Assembly: GCA_963709175.1 (NCBI GenBank)
Contig: CAVPVK010000007.1
Location: 1,178,001-1,242,000, forward strand
DNA length: 64,000 bases
Source of the DNA: JANXQG01 sp963709175
GTDB lineage: Bacteria; Planctomycetota; Planctomycetia; Pirellulales; Thermoguttaceae
Direction of reading: 5' to 3'
How positions within the stretch are numbered: the stretch's first letter is position 1; every line of letters begins with the position of its first letter. Position numbers and translations under genes: made by a program. The notes under the pieces are model-generated. The model made no database searches. It had not been told where the DNA came from and saw only the letters and a list, made by a program, of their open reading frames with translations. Shown one piece after another: positions 37,298 through 48,192 of the stretch.

Positions 37298-37860
37298 GGC
37301 GTCGCCCCCCTTGCCGGCTCTTGCGGCACCTCCACAACCTCTCCACAAGGCTGGAGCGTCGCCAGGAACTCGGCCGTGGCGCGGCGGTCGAACTGCGGGT
37401 CATCCGCTTCGATGCAGAGGAAAAATCGGTCCTGGCTCGATCGGGCGAAGCGCGGCACGTTGAACAGCGGATGATGCGGGTGCGGCAGTCCGTTGAGGAA
37501 CAACATCCCCAAGAAAGCCGAGAACGACGCCACCAGGATCAACAACTCGAAAGCAATGGGGATGAAGACCGGCCAACTGTTGTGCGGCCGCCCGCCCACG
37601 TTGAACGGGTAGTTGATCGCCATGGAGTAGTACTGCATGAAGAAGCCCACCGCCGCGCCGATCAGTCCGCCCATCAACACCACGAAGGGAACGTGGGTCG
37701 CGCGCATCCCCAGTTCCATCGCCAGCCCCTCGACCGGATAGGGCGTATAGGCGTCCATGCGGCGGTAGCCGGCCTGCCGGGCGCGCCGCGTGGCGACGAG
37801 GATCTCCTCGGCCTTAGTGAACTCCGCGAGCAAACCGTAGATCGTGCGCTTGGGCCTCAT
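37294..37860 (-). CDS. actD: Alternative complex III subunit ActD (DUF3341)
   Basis: A 188-residue membrane protein. Two central helices (LMGGLIGAAVGFFMQYYS and FELLILVASFSAFLGMLFL) lie between a cytoplasmic N-terminus and a C-terminal tail. YGLLAEFTKAEEILVATRRA and MDAYTPYPVEGL are classic DUF3341 motifs. ActD clamps the membrane part of alternative complex III. ATGA overlap with actC upstream; its stop overlaps the presumed actE ATG. Intact. Confidence 0.93.
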   Translation of the reverse strand: MRPKRTIYGLLAEFTKAEEILVATRRARQAGYRRMDAYTPYPVEGLAMELGMRATHVPFVVLMGGLIGAAVGFFMQYYSMAINYPFNVGGRPHNSWPVFIPIAFELLILVASFSAFLGMLFLNGLPHPHHPLFNVPRFARSSQDRFFLCIEADDPQFDRRATAEFLATLQPCGEVVEVPQEPARGATP

Positions 37861-39243
37861 CGTCCTACCTCCGGTCCGTGGCTGCCAGGCAGCAAGGCCC
37901 GGGTCTCGGACATCGAGAGCACGGGCAGGAAACGTGCGAACAAGAGGAACGCAACCAGGAAGACCCCCACCGAACCGAAGTAGACGAGCAGGTCCCAAAG
38001 CGTCGGCTTGAAGAATCCCCACGAGCTCGGCAGATAATCGCGGCTCAGGCTGGTAGTGATGATCATGTAGCGTTCCAGCCACATGCCCACCAGTACCATC
38101 GCCGAGACGATCACCAGCACCACTTCGTTGCGCCGCAAGGGCCTGATCCAGAGGATCTGCGGCAGGATCGTGTTGCAGAAGAACAGGAACCACGTGATGA
38201 TTGCGTACTGACCAAAGCCCGATATGCGGAAAAAGTACGTGTACCATTCGACGGTGTCGTGGGCGTACCACGAAAGCGACTGTTCGCTGAGATAGCCGTA
38301 GGAGGTCAGCAGGCTGGTGGCCAGGACAAGCTTGGCCATCACGTCGAGATGATCGATGGTGATGAATTCCTTGAGATTGTAGAAGTGGCGGATCGGCACG
38401 CAGAGGAGGATCACCATGGCGAAGCCGGAGAAAATGGCCCCGGCTACGAAATAGGGCGGAAAGACCGTCTCGTGCCAGGCCGGCATCACCGAAATGGCAA
38501 AGTCCGAACTCACCACCGAGTGCACGGAAATCACCAGCGGGGTGGCCAAGCCGCCCAGCAGCAAATAGGCCATCTCGAAGCGCTGCCAGTGCCGGGCCGA
38601 GTTCCGCCAGCCGAGGGCCAGCAGGCCGTAGATAACCTGGGCGGGACGGCCTGTGGCCCGGTCGCGGAGGGTGGCCAGGTCCGGAATCATGCCCATGTAC
38701 CAGAACAACAGCGAGACGGTAAAATAGGTGCTCACGGCGAAGACGTCCCAGACGAGCGCGCTGCGGAACTGGGGCCACAGCCCCATGGTGTTGGGATACG
38801 GCGCCAGCCAGTAGAAGAACCACGGGCGGCCAAGGTGCAGGAGGGGGAACAAGCCCGCACACATCACGGCAAAGATCGTCATCGCCTCGGCGATGCGGTT
38901 GATCGAGGTCCGCCACTTCTGGTGCATCAGCAGCAGGAAGGCCGAAATCAGCGTGCCCGCATGGCCGATCCCGATCCACCACACGAAGTCGGTGATGGCA
39001 AAGCCCCAGGCGTTGGGGATCTGGATGCCCCAAATGCCCACTCCCACGATGAGGAGATACCAGCACGGCAATAATGAACACCACAACCAGGAGATGGCTG
39101 AAACCCAGCGCCACCAGCCAGCCCATCCCCGTTGGCCGGGTAAGCACCAAAGCGCTGATCTTTTCCGTCACCGACGTGATGTCGTGACCGGCCGGAACGT
39201 AGTCGGGCCGATCGACGCCGATGTCCTCTTGGTGTCCTTCCAT
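37857..39243 (-). pseudogene. actC: Alternative complex III subunit ActC (NrfD-like), one frameshift
   Basis: A polytopic NrfD/PsrC-family protein and a quinol-binding membrane subunit. It starts at 39243 (MEGHQEDIG), overlapping the actB stop (TGATG). The first 58 residues (WLVALGFSHLLVVVFIIA) are in one frame. Near 39070 the reading shifts, and the remaining 390 residues (CWYLLIVGVGIWGIQIPNAW onward) are in another. About ten helices and the IGHAGTLISAFL motif are normal for ActC. Corrected length is about 461 residues. Loss of this core subunit would be damaging, so an error in the sequence is the more likely cause. Confidence 0.88.
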
Positions 39244-42200
39244 CACGATACCTCGGGCATCTCCGGGTTGGGGTTCCGCAGCTCGGCCAAGTACGTCGTT
39301 CGCGGATTGGTGTTGAGGTCTTCCAGCAGGGAATAGTGCAGCGGCAGGTCCTTCCATTGATGGACCTTGCTCTCGGGGCGGCCGTCCTTGCCGTCCTGGT
39401 TCATGTCGCCGAAGACGATGGCCTGGGTAGGGCAGGCCGCCTGGCAGGCCGTCACCACCTCGCCGTCGGCCAACGGCCGGCCCTCGGCCTGGGTATCGAT
39501 CTCCGCACGGCGGATCCGCTGCACGCAATAAGAGCACTTCTCCATCACGCCCCGTGACCGCACCGTGACCTCGGGATTGTACTGCAGGCGGCGGCTGGGC
39601 GTGTCGAAATCGGCGAAGGCCAGGAAGTTGAACCGCCGCACCTTGTAGGGGCAATTGTTCGAGCAGAAACGCGTGCCCACACAGCGGTTGTAGATCATGT
39701 CGTTGAGCCCTTCGGCGCTGTGCACCGTGGCCTCCACCGGGCAGACATATTCGCAGGGGGCGTTCTCGCAGTGCATGCAGGGCACGGGCTGGAAATGGAA
39801 GCCGCTGGGGTTCTCCGCGGTCCCTTCCATGTAGCGATCGACCCGCAGCCAGTGCATTTCGCGACCGAACGACACCTGCTCTTTTCCCACGATGGGAATG
39901 TTGTTCTCGGACTGGCAGGCCACCATGCAGGCGTGGCAGCCAATGCATGTGGTCAGGTCGATCGCCATGCCCCACTTATGCTTCGGCGGCCCATAGTCGT
40001 ACTCCCTTGCCGCCTCTTGGTACAAAGTCACTGGCGCGGGTGACTGCCGCGTATACTCGTCGTCGTGTTCCCGCTCCGCCGCGCGGGCGAAATCGGGCTG
40101 GTCATGGTATTGGTCCAGTGTGCCGGCGCGGACTGGATCGCGGCCCCCCATCGCCTGGTGCTCCTGCGTGCAGACAACCATTTCCGTGCTGCCCGTCTTC
40201 GTGATCGCCAGGCCCGAGGCAAACCAGGGCTGGTCGGCCGTGCGGAGCGGATAGACGTCGAAGCCCACGCTCTCGCCAACGGCGCCGCCGACCATGGGAA
40301 TCAGGCGCTGGGAGGGCATGGCGTTGAAACCTACGGTGTTCATGCCGCCTCCGCCGACCCTGCCCGCTTGCTGGCGGCCATGGCCCAGGTAAACGGTCAC
40401 CGAGCGATCGGCGTGGCCGGGCATGATCCACGCCGGCCCGCGAACCTTGCGCCCGCCAATCTCGAGTTCGACGACCGGCATGTAATACCCGCCGTGCTCT
40501 CCGCCGTGTGCGTAGCTGCCCAATGCGATGCCCAGTTCCGCTGCCGTAGTCGGGCTGAGAATCGCAGCATTGCCCCAGGCGAGCTTGGTGATCGGCTTGG
40601 GGCACTCCTGGAGCCACCCGTTATTGGCCCACGAACCGTCGTAGATCATCGGATCGGGCTGGAAGACGATTTCCAAGTCGCCCGTGCCATCATCCTTCGG
40701 CTCCGGCTTGGGCTGAGACGCTTTTGGCGCAGGGGTCGTCCCGGCTGGTTCGAGGGCCTTTTCCCACCCGTCTTGCAGCTTAACCGTCCGCGACGGGAAG
40801 GCGGTTCCGGGAATCTTGCCATCGTGCAGGGCCTGCTGCCAGAAGTGCTCGAAAAACCCCTTTTCCTCCCGGCCTTCCCATTGCTTTTTCCAGTAACCGC
40901 GGACGATTTCCCGCCCGGCCATTTCGTGCTCGCCGGCCAGCATGAACAATACTTCGTGGGCGGAACGGCCTTGATACAGGGGTTCGATGAGCGGCTGCAC
41001 GATCGAGACCGTGCCGTCGTAGGCCCGCAGGTCGCTCCAGGCTTCCAGGTAATAGGCCTCGGGCAGATGCCAGTGGCACTGGTTCGAGGTCTCATCGACG
41101 AATAAACCATGGCGAAAGCGCAAGGTGACCTTTTGCAGGGCTTCCGTGAAGTTCAGGTCGGCGGGCGCGGAATAGACCGGGTTGCCGCCAAAGATCAGAA
41201 GCAACTCGATCTTGCCGCTGTTCATGTCCGCGGCAGAGTTCCCGCAGGGATTGCGTCCTGTCGCCCGGATGGGCATCGATCGGCGCGGTGTAGGTCACCG
41301 TCTCGCCGACGCTGCCCAGATGCTCGTTGATCGCATGCGCCAGCAGGTGCACTGCCGGGGGCTGACGGTCACCGGCCAACACCAGGCAACGACCGCGGCG
41401 TTCCTTCGTACCGAGGTCTTTCGTCGCGGCGGCGATCCATTGCTCCGCGGTAGGGGAGATCTTGCGGCTCGTCACCGCACTGGGCGCCGCGCCAAGTTTC
41501 GCCGCCAAGGCCCGGGCCACGTCCTCGATTTCTCCCGCGCGGAGTGCCAACCGGTGGTCGGCCTTGGCCCCCGTGCAAGTCACGGCGGTCTCGACCACAT
41601 AGAGGCGGTTCATCGTCGCGCTTTGCGAGTCCTGCGGCCGCGTGTGCACCCGCCGCCGGTCCATGAAATCGGCCGCGTTGCGAAGGTTTCCCAGGCCGCA
41701 CTGCAGGAAGTCGGCGTCCAGCGAGAACACGACATCGGCCTTGTCGAAGTGGTAGACGGGGTTGACCGCCGCGCCATAGGCCATCTGCGCGCCGCGCCAG
41801 GCCATGTCCCGATTCACCGGTTCCCAGACGTGCCACTTGGCCTCGGGCAGTCCTTTCAAGAGGTCCTCGATCTGCTGCCCCAGCGTCGGCGAGAGCACGG
41901 TTTCGCTCAACAGCCGCAGTCCCGCACCCCCTTTTTGACGCTGTTTTTGCATCGCAGAACGAATTGCGCGTCCGGGCATCGGACCAGGTTTGCGTTCTGC
42001 CCAAGTGGGTTACAGTCTGGGCGCGGTCCGGGTCGTACAGAGTCAACACGGACGCCTGATGGAAGGGATCGGTGCCGCCCAAGCTGGCGGGATGGTCCGG
42101 ATTGCCCTCGATCTTGGTGGGACGTCCGGCGTTGCTTTCCACCAGCAGCCCCACGGCCGCGCCCGTGCAGGCCATGGCCGTGGCATAGAACAACGGCCTG

Positions 42201-42517
42201 TCTACCGGGTGGGCGCCCTCCGGCGGATGCACATAGGGAACCAACTCGCCCTGTGGCGCGGGCCTCACCGCGCAGCCCCCCACGCCTGCCAAGGCCAGCG
42301 AAGCGGCCATCAGCGTAAGGAACTGGCGGCGGCTTAGCCCGTCCGACCACACCACTCCCTGCTCGGGAAACTCCCGCGCGATGAGTTTTTGGAAGGCCTC
42401 GCTGCCGGCCAGTTCTTCCAGGCTCCGCCAGAACTTCCTGCCTTGCGGGCCTTGCAGGCCCTGGCTGGCCGAGGCCATTTCCGCGTCGAGGTTCTTTCGG
42501 TTGTTCATCGATGACAT
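39243..42517 (-). pseudogene. actB: Alternative complex III subunit ActB (molybdopterin-like plus Fe-S), two frameshifts
   Basis: The large peripheral subunit. A Tat-like N-terminus (SRRQFLTLMAASLALAGVGG) is followed by a molybdopterin-oxidoreductase-like domain that in this family carries no Mo cofactor. A ferredoxin-like domain follows with four cysteine clusters (CIGCHACMVACQ, CMHCENAPCEYVC, CSNNCPYK, CSYCVQR with CQAACPTQ). The frame breaks near 41966 and 41238; each shift can be undone by one base. Corrected length is about 1,090 residues. The start at 42517 is four codons upstream of actA's end region; an ATG at 42508 overlapping the actA stop is equally possible. Confidence 0.9.
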
Positions 42518-43165
42518 ATTGTGCAACTCGTGAGGCTGGTGGGGTCTTTGACGCCATACTCCGCGACGAGCTTGCGGCCTTGCTCGAGTTGGTCGCTGGG
42601 ATGGCGGTACTTGAGGTTGAAGACCTGCTCGCGCGGGCGGATGTGTTGTTCCGGGTTGCGGTGGCAGTCGATGCACCACTCCATGAGCAGCGACGGCGCC
42701 TGGTAGGTGAAGGGCATTTCGTCGATCCGCCCGTGGCACTCCGAGCAGCCGATGCCCTCCTGAACGTGAATGCTGTGATCGAAATAAACGAACCCTGGCA
42801 AGTTGTAGACCCGCTTCCAGTGGAGAGACTCGTTCGTCCTGTAGCTCTCTCGCACCGGTTGGAGCATCTCGCTGCCGACCCAAATCTGGCTGTGGCAGTT
42901 CATGCAGGTCTTGGTGGGCGGAATGCCGGCAAAGGCCGACCGCTCCACGGCCGTGTGGCAATAGCGGCAATCGATCCCCAGGATGCCCACGTGGTGCTGA
43001 TGACTGAAGGGCACGTCCTGGACGACGCTCACGCCCATGCCAGTCCCGTAGGACGAACGCTCATAGGCAAGCCCCGCCCAGAGGGCCGCCACTACGCGCC
43101 CCGACACCGCCGACCACGCTCGCCCTGGCGATTACGTTCGACTTGGCGGAAAACACTTGCGGCAC
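42505..43165 (-). pseudogene. actA: Alternative complex III subunit ActA, pentaheme cytochrome c, one frameshift
   Basis: A GTG start at 43165 is supported by AGGAG seven bases upstream and gives MPQVFSAKSNVIARAS, a characteristic ActA head. The frame shifts near 43110 within the membrane anchor and continues as ALWAGLAYERSSYGTG. Five heme-binding sites follow: CRYCH, CMNCH, CSECH, CIDCH and CTICH. ActA carries electrons from the Fe-S subunit to downstream cytochromes on the outer face of the membrane. First gene of the operon. Corrected length is about 219 residues. Confidence 0.9.
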
Positions 43166-43887
43166 AGCGGAACTCCTGCGGGCTTATTGGGCGTCCTTGT
43201 TGTCAAATTTGGGCCGATCGCTTAAAAGTCTAGCGCGGTTGGCTAGCGGCAGTATCCGCAAACGCCGTAGAATGGGGAACGGAAAACCGAGGGGCCATGG
43301 TCAGGATTCGTATTACCATTAATGGAGGTTATGAATAGGCTCCGAGGAGTAATTTATCTGGTTTTTGAGACTCCCAAACCCCCTAAGCTGGTGAATCGGA
43401 CGGCAGGGGGCGGATTTCTGCCGAGCGTCGCGGCTCAGATGAAGACGTTGCCGCCAAAGGCCCGCTACGAGGCGGGCATCTCTTCTCGGCAACCGTACAA
43501 ACGGACCGAGACGATTCACACCGTTGGAAAATGGCCTTAGAATCGGTGGCCGCGAGGATTCGCGGCCAGTGCGAAATTGGCCGACCAGGTCACGCAAGGT
43601 GGTGGGCTGGGCCCCTAGCTCTTCGCTGGCCGAGGCCATATTTGCTCACTGCCGGCAGCCGCCCGCTCGGTTACGTGGGAGACCGACTGGATGGCGGCAG
43701 AAACCCCTTGACGTTTGAATCCCGTTGCACCGTGGCGGCGGCTACCTCGGCGATCTTGGCGGAAGTGATCTCAAGATCTCAACACCACCGATAATCTCAT
43801 CGAGCGATTTGCCCGTCTCCGTGCTGAAGAAGAGTAACTTGCAAATCAAGCCTGCGTCGGAAGAGACCTATTTCCCGTCCCAGACGC
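43166..43887. other. Intergenic region upstream of the respiratory operon
   Basis: About 720 bases between actA and the DUF4956 gene, both on the minus strand. A 9-bp hairpin (TGGCCGCGA/TCGCGGCCA) lies at 43547-43568, but without a T-run. The operon promoter is presumably near 43200, but no consensus boxes were found. No gene supported. Confidence 0.5.
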
Positions 43888-44712
43888 TCAAATCTCGGCA
43901 TCGTCGGCATACATGAAGACCGAGATGTTGGCCAAGCCTTCAACCTTACCGAGCGCGGATTGAAGTTCATCGATACGGTTCGGGTCTCGCAGCAATACGT
44001 GGTAGGCCATATCGACACTACCGTCGTTTACGCGTCGCTCACTGATTCGTCGAGCCTTCTTGGCATGGCACCTCAATAGGGACTTGAGATTCCGACCGGT
44101 AGCGGCCATATCGCCTCCAACGCGGAGTGTGACCACCGTGTCATAGCGAAGCCTGGTGCCGAAAGAAACCAATCGCAAATAGAGGAAAGCCGCACCAATG
44201 CCCAAAGCGCCGAGAACGGCGGTCGAAAACCGCATCGTGCCCACGGACATCCCTTCCACGATGGACCAGAGAATGAACACGGTTTGACGTATATCCTTGA
44301 GGACGTTGCGGAAGCGAATCACGCCGAAAACCGTCGCCAGGCCCAAGGCGATCAAGTACGTCCTGGAAATCACAACCATCATCACGGCGATGATCACGGG
44401 TAGAGCCGCGACCGAAACCACCATCATCCGCGAGTAGGAAACCGCCTCGTGCGACCACATGAAGACGTAGCCGATGAATCCCCCTATCGCGAACGAAAGG
44501 AGCATCATAAAAACGATGGTCGAGTGCACACCCTCGAAGGCAGGCCCATAATCGCTATTCAGCAGGATCGAAATCCAGTCGTTGTTAGTCACCAACAGGC
44601 TCGTCTTGCCACGGAGAAAAAAACTCGATCCGCAACGCCGAGGGGCCCCCGTGCCCCAGATTCCCCTCTTCCTATAATAGCCCTCGGAAATGGGTATTGC
44701 AAACGTTAGCAC
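43888..44712 (-). CDS. DUF4956-family membrane protein
   Basis: Up to 274 residues. Four helices (TIVFMMLLSFAIGGFIGYVF, MMVVSVAALPVIIAVMMV, TYLIALGLATVFGVIRFRN, and one near ALGALGIGAAFLYL) are followed by a cytoplasmic domain of about 75 residues. The FGVIRFRNVLKD motif is characteristic of DUF4956. The protein probably starts at the GTG at 44592 (VTNNDWIS), because the residues before it look non-coding. Members often neighbour polyphosphate polymerase (VTC-like) or CotH genes; neither is here. Function unknown. Confidence 0.75.
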   Translation of the reverse strand: MLTFAIPISEGYYRKRGIWGTGAPRRCGSSFFLRGKTSLLVTNNDWISILLNSDYGPAFEGVHSTIVFMMLLSFAIGGFIGYVFMWSHEAVSYSRMMVVSVAALPVIIAVMMVVISRTYLIALGLATVFGVIRFRNVLKDIRQTVFILWSIVEGMSVGTMRFSTAVLGALGIGAAFLYLRLVSFGTRLRYDTVVTLRVGGDMAATGRNLKSLLRCHAKKARRISERRVNDGSVDMAYHVLLRDPNRIDELQSALGKVEGLANISVFMYADDAEI

Positions 44713-44875
44713 GCTTCAACGCCTCAACGCATCAACGCATTCTCCGACTTGCGCGTTGGACACTCGCGCGGGCGTCTTGGTAGAATAGATGGTCGCGGAG
44801 GCTGGATCGGTTCCAGGCCGCCGCAATGGGAAATACTGGCTCTTACAACGCACAACGTGCGAGGGGGAACGAAGA

Positions 44876-46516
44876 ATGATCGCTCGAAACATCGCCCTGG
44901 TGGTTGCCGTTTACGTGCTCGTCTCGGCCTGCGCCGCCAACAAGGCCGTTGCCCGCCAGGAGGGTCTACTCAATGTCGGCCAGGGCCAAATTCCCAACGA
45001 CACGGGTAGCGACGGCGCCACGACCATGACCATCGAGGAGTGTAAGGAACTGGGCGGCAAGGCGCTGAAGGTCGTCCTCGCCAAGGACGATAGCTTTGGC
45101 GACCGGCAGGCTCGTGTTAAGGACTGGAAGCAGTTTGCCACGATCCAGTTCAACGCCTTCAATCCCTCGCAGAAGAAGGTGCCGTTGATCCTCACGGTAA
45201 GACACAAACGCACGACGAGCTACCAGACCCGGATCGACTATCCCCTCGCGCTGAGTCCCGGCAAGAACGAGTTGAAGATCGGCATTGACGAATTGGCAAA
45301 CGTGAACGGCTCGGCGCCAGACCTGTCGGCCGTGGGCAAATGGTATTTTTCCTGCCCGGAAGGGGCACCAACACTTTTCTTTGGCGACATCTGGCTCGTG
45401 GGCGATGACCTGCCAACTACATCGGCGGCCGCCTCAGCCGGGCCAGCACCGGTTTACCGCATCAAGGGGACAATCGGCTCCGTGACGGTCGATCTCACGG
45501 CGACGCCGGAAGGGGCCGCTGCGACCGCTCCGCTGAAGACCAGATCCATCGGCAGCGATCCCACTCGGCTGGCACGCATCCTTGCTGCGCCGATGCCGTC
45601 GATCACCAAACCCATTCTCTTCTGCACGCCCGAGGCCGATGCCATCTGTTCTGCCCTGGAGGTCTTTCCGCCGGACAACCCCTGGAATCAGGTGGTTTCG
45701 GATTGGCCGCTGCACCCGAACTCGAAGAACATCATTGCCTCGATCGGGGAGCAGAAGCCGCTTCGCTATAACGCCGACATGGGTTTCGTCCTGGTGCCGC
45801 CCAACCAGCCCCGCGTTGACGTGAAGGTCGTGGACTATGCCGGCGAATCGGACAAGGGCCCCTTCCCCGTGCCCGCGAACACGCCCATTGAAGGCTGGTC
45901 CGCTTTTTATCAACGGCAGGGGTCCGGCAGGTCGCTAACTCTGGACGACGTTCAGCGCGACGTGCTCAAGCAAGGTGGCGACCGGCATGCTAGCGTGGTT
46001 GATCCGGTCAATCGGATGCTCTACGAATTCTACGCGATGAAGAAGACCGACCGCGGCTGGCAGGCCGCACAGTGCTCGATCTTCGATCTCAAGTCGAACC
46101 AGCTCCGGCCCGACGGTTGGACCTCCACCGACGCCGCCGGGCTGCCGATCTTCCCAGCCACGGTGCGGTATGACGAAATCCAACGGGGCATCGTCGAGCA
46201 CGCCATGCGCGTGACGGTGGTCAAAACCCGGCGGGCCTACGTGGCGCCCGCCACGCACTTTGCCAGCTCGCGTAACGACGAGAACTTGCCGCGGATGGGC
46301 GAGCGGATTCGACTCAAGCAGGATTTCGATATATCCGGCTTCTCGCCGGTGGCACAGGCGATCCTCAAAGGTCTGAAGAAATACGGCATGTTCGTGGCCG
46401 ACAACGGCATCGACTGGGCGATTTCGGTCGCCCCTGACCCGCGGATACCTGTGCTCAACGAAGAGCTGCGCAAGATCAAGGGATCGGCCTTTGAGGTAGT
46501 TGTGTCCCCGCAGTGA
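44876..46516 (+). CDS. Putative lipoprotein of unknown function, two-domain
   Basis: 546 residues. The ATG at 44876 follows a GAGGGGG site. The N-terminus MIARNIALVVAVYVLVSAC ends in a lipobox-like LVSAC, so it may be a lipoprotein. Residues 70-190 look like a beta-sandwich carbohydrate-binding module (FATIQFNAFNPSQKKV, SPGKNELKIGID, GDIWL). The larger C-terminal part has motifs such as FPPDNPWNQVVSDWPLHPNS, GDRHASVVDPVNRMLYEFY and YGMFVADNGIDWAISVAPDP. These occur in a conserved but uncharacterised bacterial family. No catalytic role can be assigned. Confidence 0.65.
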   Translation: MIARNIALVVAVYVLVSACAANKAVARQEGLLNVGQGQIPNDTGSDGATTMTIEECKELGGKALKVVLAKDDSFGDRQARVKDWKQFATIQFNAFNPSQKKVPLILTVRHKRTTSYQTRIDYPLALSPGKNELKIGIDELANVNGSAPDLSAVGKWYFSCPEGAPTLFFGDIWLVGDDLPTTSAAASAGPAPVYRIKGTIGSVTVDLTATPEGAAATAPLKTRSIGSDPTRLARILAAPMPSITKPILFCTPEADAICSALEVFPPDNPWNQVVSDWPLHPNSKNIIASIGEQKPLRYNADMGFVLVPPNQPRVDVKVVDYAGESDKGPFPVPANTPIEGWSAFYQRQGSGRSLTLDDVQRDVLKQGGDRHASVVDPVNRMLYEFYAMKKTDRGWQAAQCSIFDLKSNQLRPDGWTSTDAAGLPIFPATVRYDEIQRGIVEHAMRVTVVKTRRAYVAPATHFASSRNDENLPRMGERIRLKQDFDISGFSPVAQAILKGLKKYGMFVADNGIDWAISVAPDPRIPVLNEELRKIKGSAFEVVVSPQ

Positions 46517-46524
46517 GAACGGAG

Positions 46525-48192
46525 TCACTTGCCAGTGGCAGCAGGGCGGAGGGCCGCAAGGTGTTCCTCCAGCGCCTGCTGCGGGAGAACCGTGTCGTAG
46601 ATGGCCACCGGGCCAATTTGCCCGTCCCAAGGATATGCGCTGGCCATCTCGCCATCAAAACCCTTGCCAATGCCCAACCGCCCCGCAGCGGGGGTACCGG
46701 GCACTACGCGATCACGAACAACGCAGTTCAAGCCGGAACTCTTGCCGCCCAACTCGGCGACGTAGGTGTTGATCTCCGTCTCCGTCCCATTGACGCGGAA
46801 GGTGCTGGCAACGTAGTACCAGCGTCCGGGCACAAGGTTGAAACCACTGCGAAGCCACTCGGCGCCGCCGTCCAATAGGCAACCGAGTTCGCCACCGCGG
46901 AGACCGGCCAACAAGAATCCGCACCGATCGCGATCGCACCGCGTTGCCACTGCAGCGGCAACGAACCCTTCCTGATCCTTGTCGCGGCCGGAAAGATACA
47001 ACATTGTTTCCACGGTCATCGTGACGGGTGGTTGGAACATCGCCTTGGACTGCAATCCACAACCGTGGGTCGCCCCAAACCGCTCCGCGCGGAAGGGCAC
47101 CAAAACGTTGAGGGAAGGATCTGGACCGGTGCGCGTGAAGGCCAAGTGACCGCCGCCGTTACCGTTACGCATGGCAACCTCCGATAAATCGAGGTCGCCT
47201 CGGCGGTCGCGGAGACGATCGGCACTCGTCTCACCCTCAAAGGTGTAGTAATGAATCAAATGGGGTTCGCTGCCCACAAGGGCCTGCATTGCGGCTGCCG
47301 AGCCGGTCATTGACTGCACAAAATTCTGACTTCCGGCCGCGATGGCTTCAACCTTGGCGGCTTGTGCGTCACCAGCGCCCGGCCCAGTAACGCGGACCGC
47401 GCTGCCGGCGGCCAGTTTTCGCTCGTTGCCACTGGGCCCCGCTCCCTTGGCCTGCACGAGCACCGTTCCGGCGAAGACCTCGACGTCGGTATGCCCTTTC
47501 TGAATGGCGACACCGAAACGAGTGCCAAGATCGACGATCGTGCAACTGGGGGTATGGAGAGTGAAACCGTGTGCCGGCGTACGCGCCTCCACGGTCACAC
47601 AACCGCTCTCCAAGTCCGCGGCCGAATCCGATCGCAATCGGACCTCGGTGGGTCCCTGGAGGATCATGGTGGCGCCGTGGTCGAAACGCACTTCCAACAG
47701 ACCTTTGTCGATGGCCAATTTGCCTTCCGCCCGCAGAAGACTGCCAGTCGCCGGGGCATTCTCACCGCAGCCGCGGGCCGCGCCGACCGAGGCAACTTGA
47801 ACCCCAGGAAGCGACGACCGGTTCCCGAGGTGAGTGCTTCGCACGAGACCCCAAAGGCCGAGGGCAAATAAAGTCACGACCGCAACCGTTGCCAGAGCGC
47901 CCGGCCAGCGACCGAAGATTCCAGGTGCAAGGCCCGAACTGCGTGGAGCAGCCGGATGCAAGTCGGGAATATAGTTGACGAAATCTGGCGGCGCTAATTC
48001 AGCGGATTGCCCGACGTCCCGACTGACCTCCCATGCCAATTCGCAGTGCACCAGGAACGAGTCGCGGAGGTACTGGCGAGCCTCTGCCGACTCGCCGGCC
48101 AGGGCTTCCAATTGAGCGGCCTGTTGCGGCGACATCGTGCCATCGCAAAACAGGTCGACGAGTTCTTCGAATGCAGGGGTAAAGCGACTCAT
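46525..48192 (-). CDS. FecR-LamG membrane protein
   Basis: 555 residues, intact. The start overlaps the sigma-factor stop (ATGA). The cytoplasmic head (ELVDLFCDGTMSPQQAAQLE) resembles an anti-sigma domain. One helix (ALATVAVVTLFALGLWGLV) is followed by a FecR domain (FDHGATMILQGPTEVRL, IVDLGTRFGVAI, VEVFAGTVLV) and a LamG-like domain at about 310-545. It is the intact counterpart of the broken protein at 4170-6037. Together with the upstream ECF factor it probably forms a signalling pair, perhaps sensing a surface polysaccharide. Its regulon cannot be seen. Confidence 0.85.
   Translation of the reverse strand: MSRFTPAFEELVDLFCDGTMSPQQAAQLEALAGESAEARQYLRDSFLVHCELAWEVSRDVGQSAELAPPDFVNYIPDLHPAAPRSSGLAPGIFGRWPGALATVAVVTLFALGLWGLVRSTHLGNRSSLPGVQVASVGAARGCGENAPATGSLLRAEGKLAIDKGLLEVRFDHGATMILQGPTEVRLRSDSAADLESGCVTVEARTPAHGFTLHTPSCTIVDLGTRFGVAIQKGHTDVEVFAGTVLVQAKGAGPSGNERKLAAGSAVRVTGPGAGDAQAAKVEAIAAGSQNFVQSMTGSAAAMQALVGSEPHLIHYYTFEGETSADRLRDRRGDLDLSEVAMRNGNGGGHLAFTRTGPDPSLNVLVPFRAERFGATHGCGLQSKAMFQPPVTMTVETMLYLSGRDKDQEGFVAAAVATRCDRDRCGFLLAGLRGGELGCLLDGGAEWLRSGFNLVPGRWYYVASTFRVNGTETEINTYVAELGGKSSGLNCVVRDRVVPGTPAAGRLGIGKGFDGEMASAYPWDGQIGPVAIYDTVLPQQALEEHLAALRPAATGK

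Noticed and set aside
35122..39074. Long plus-strand frames across the act genes
   Set aside because: Charged low-complexity translations antisense to recognised subunits; shadows.
43547..43568. Hairpin as intrinsic terminator
   Set aside because: No T-run on either strand and far from any gene end.
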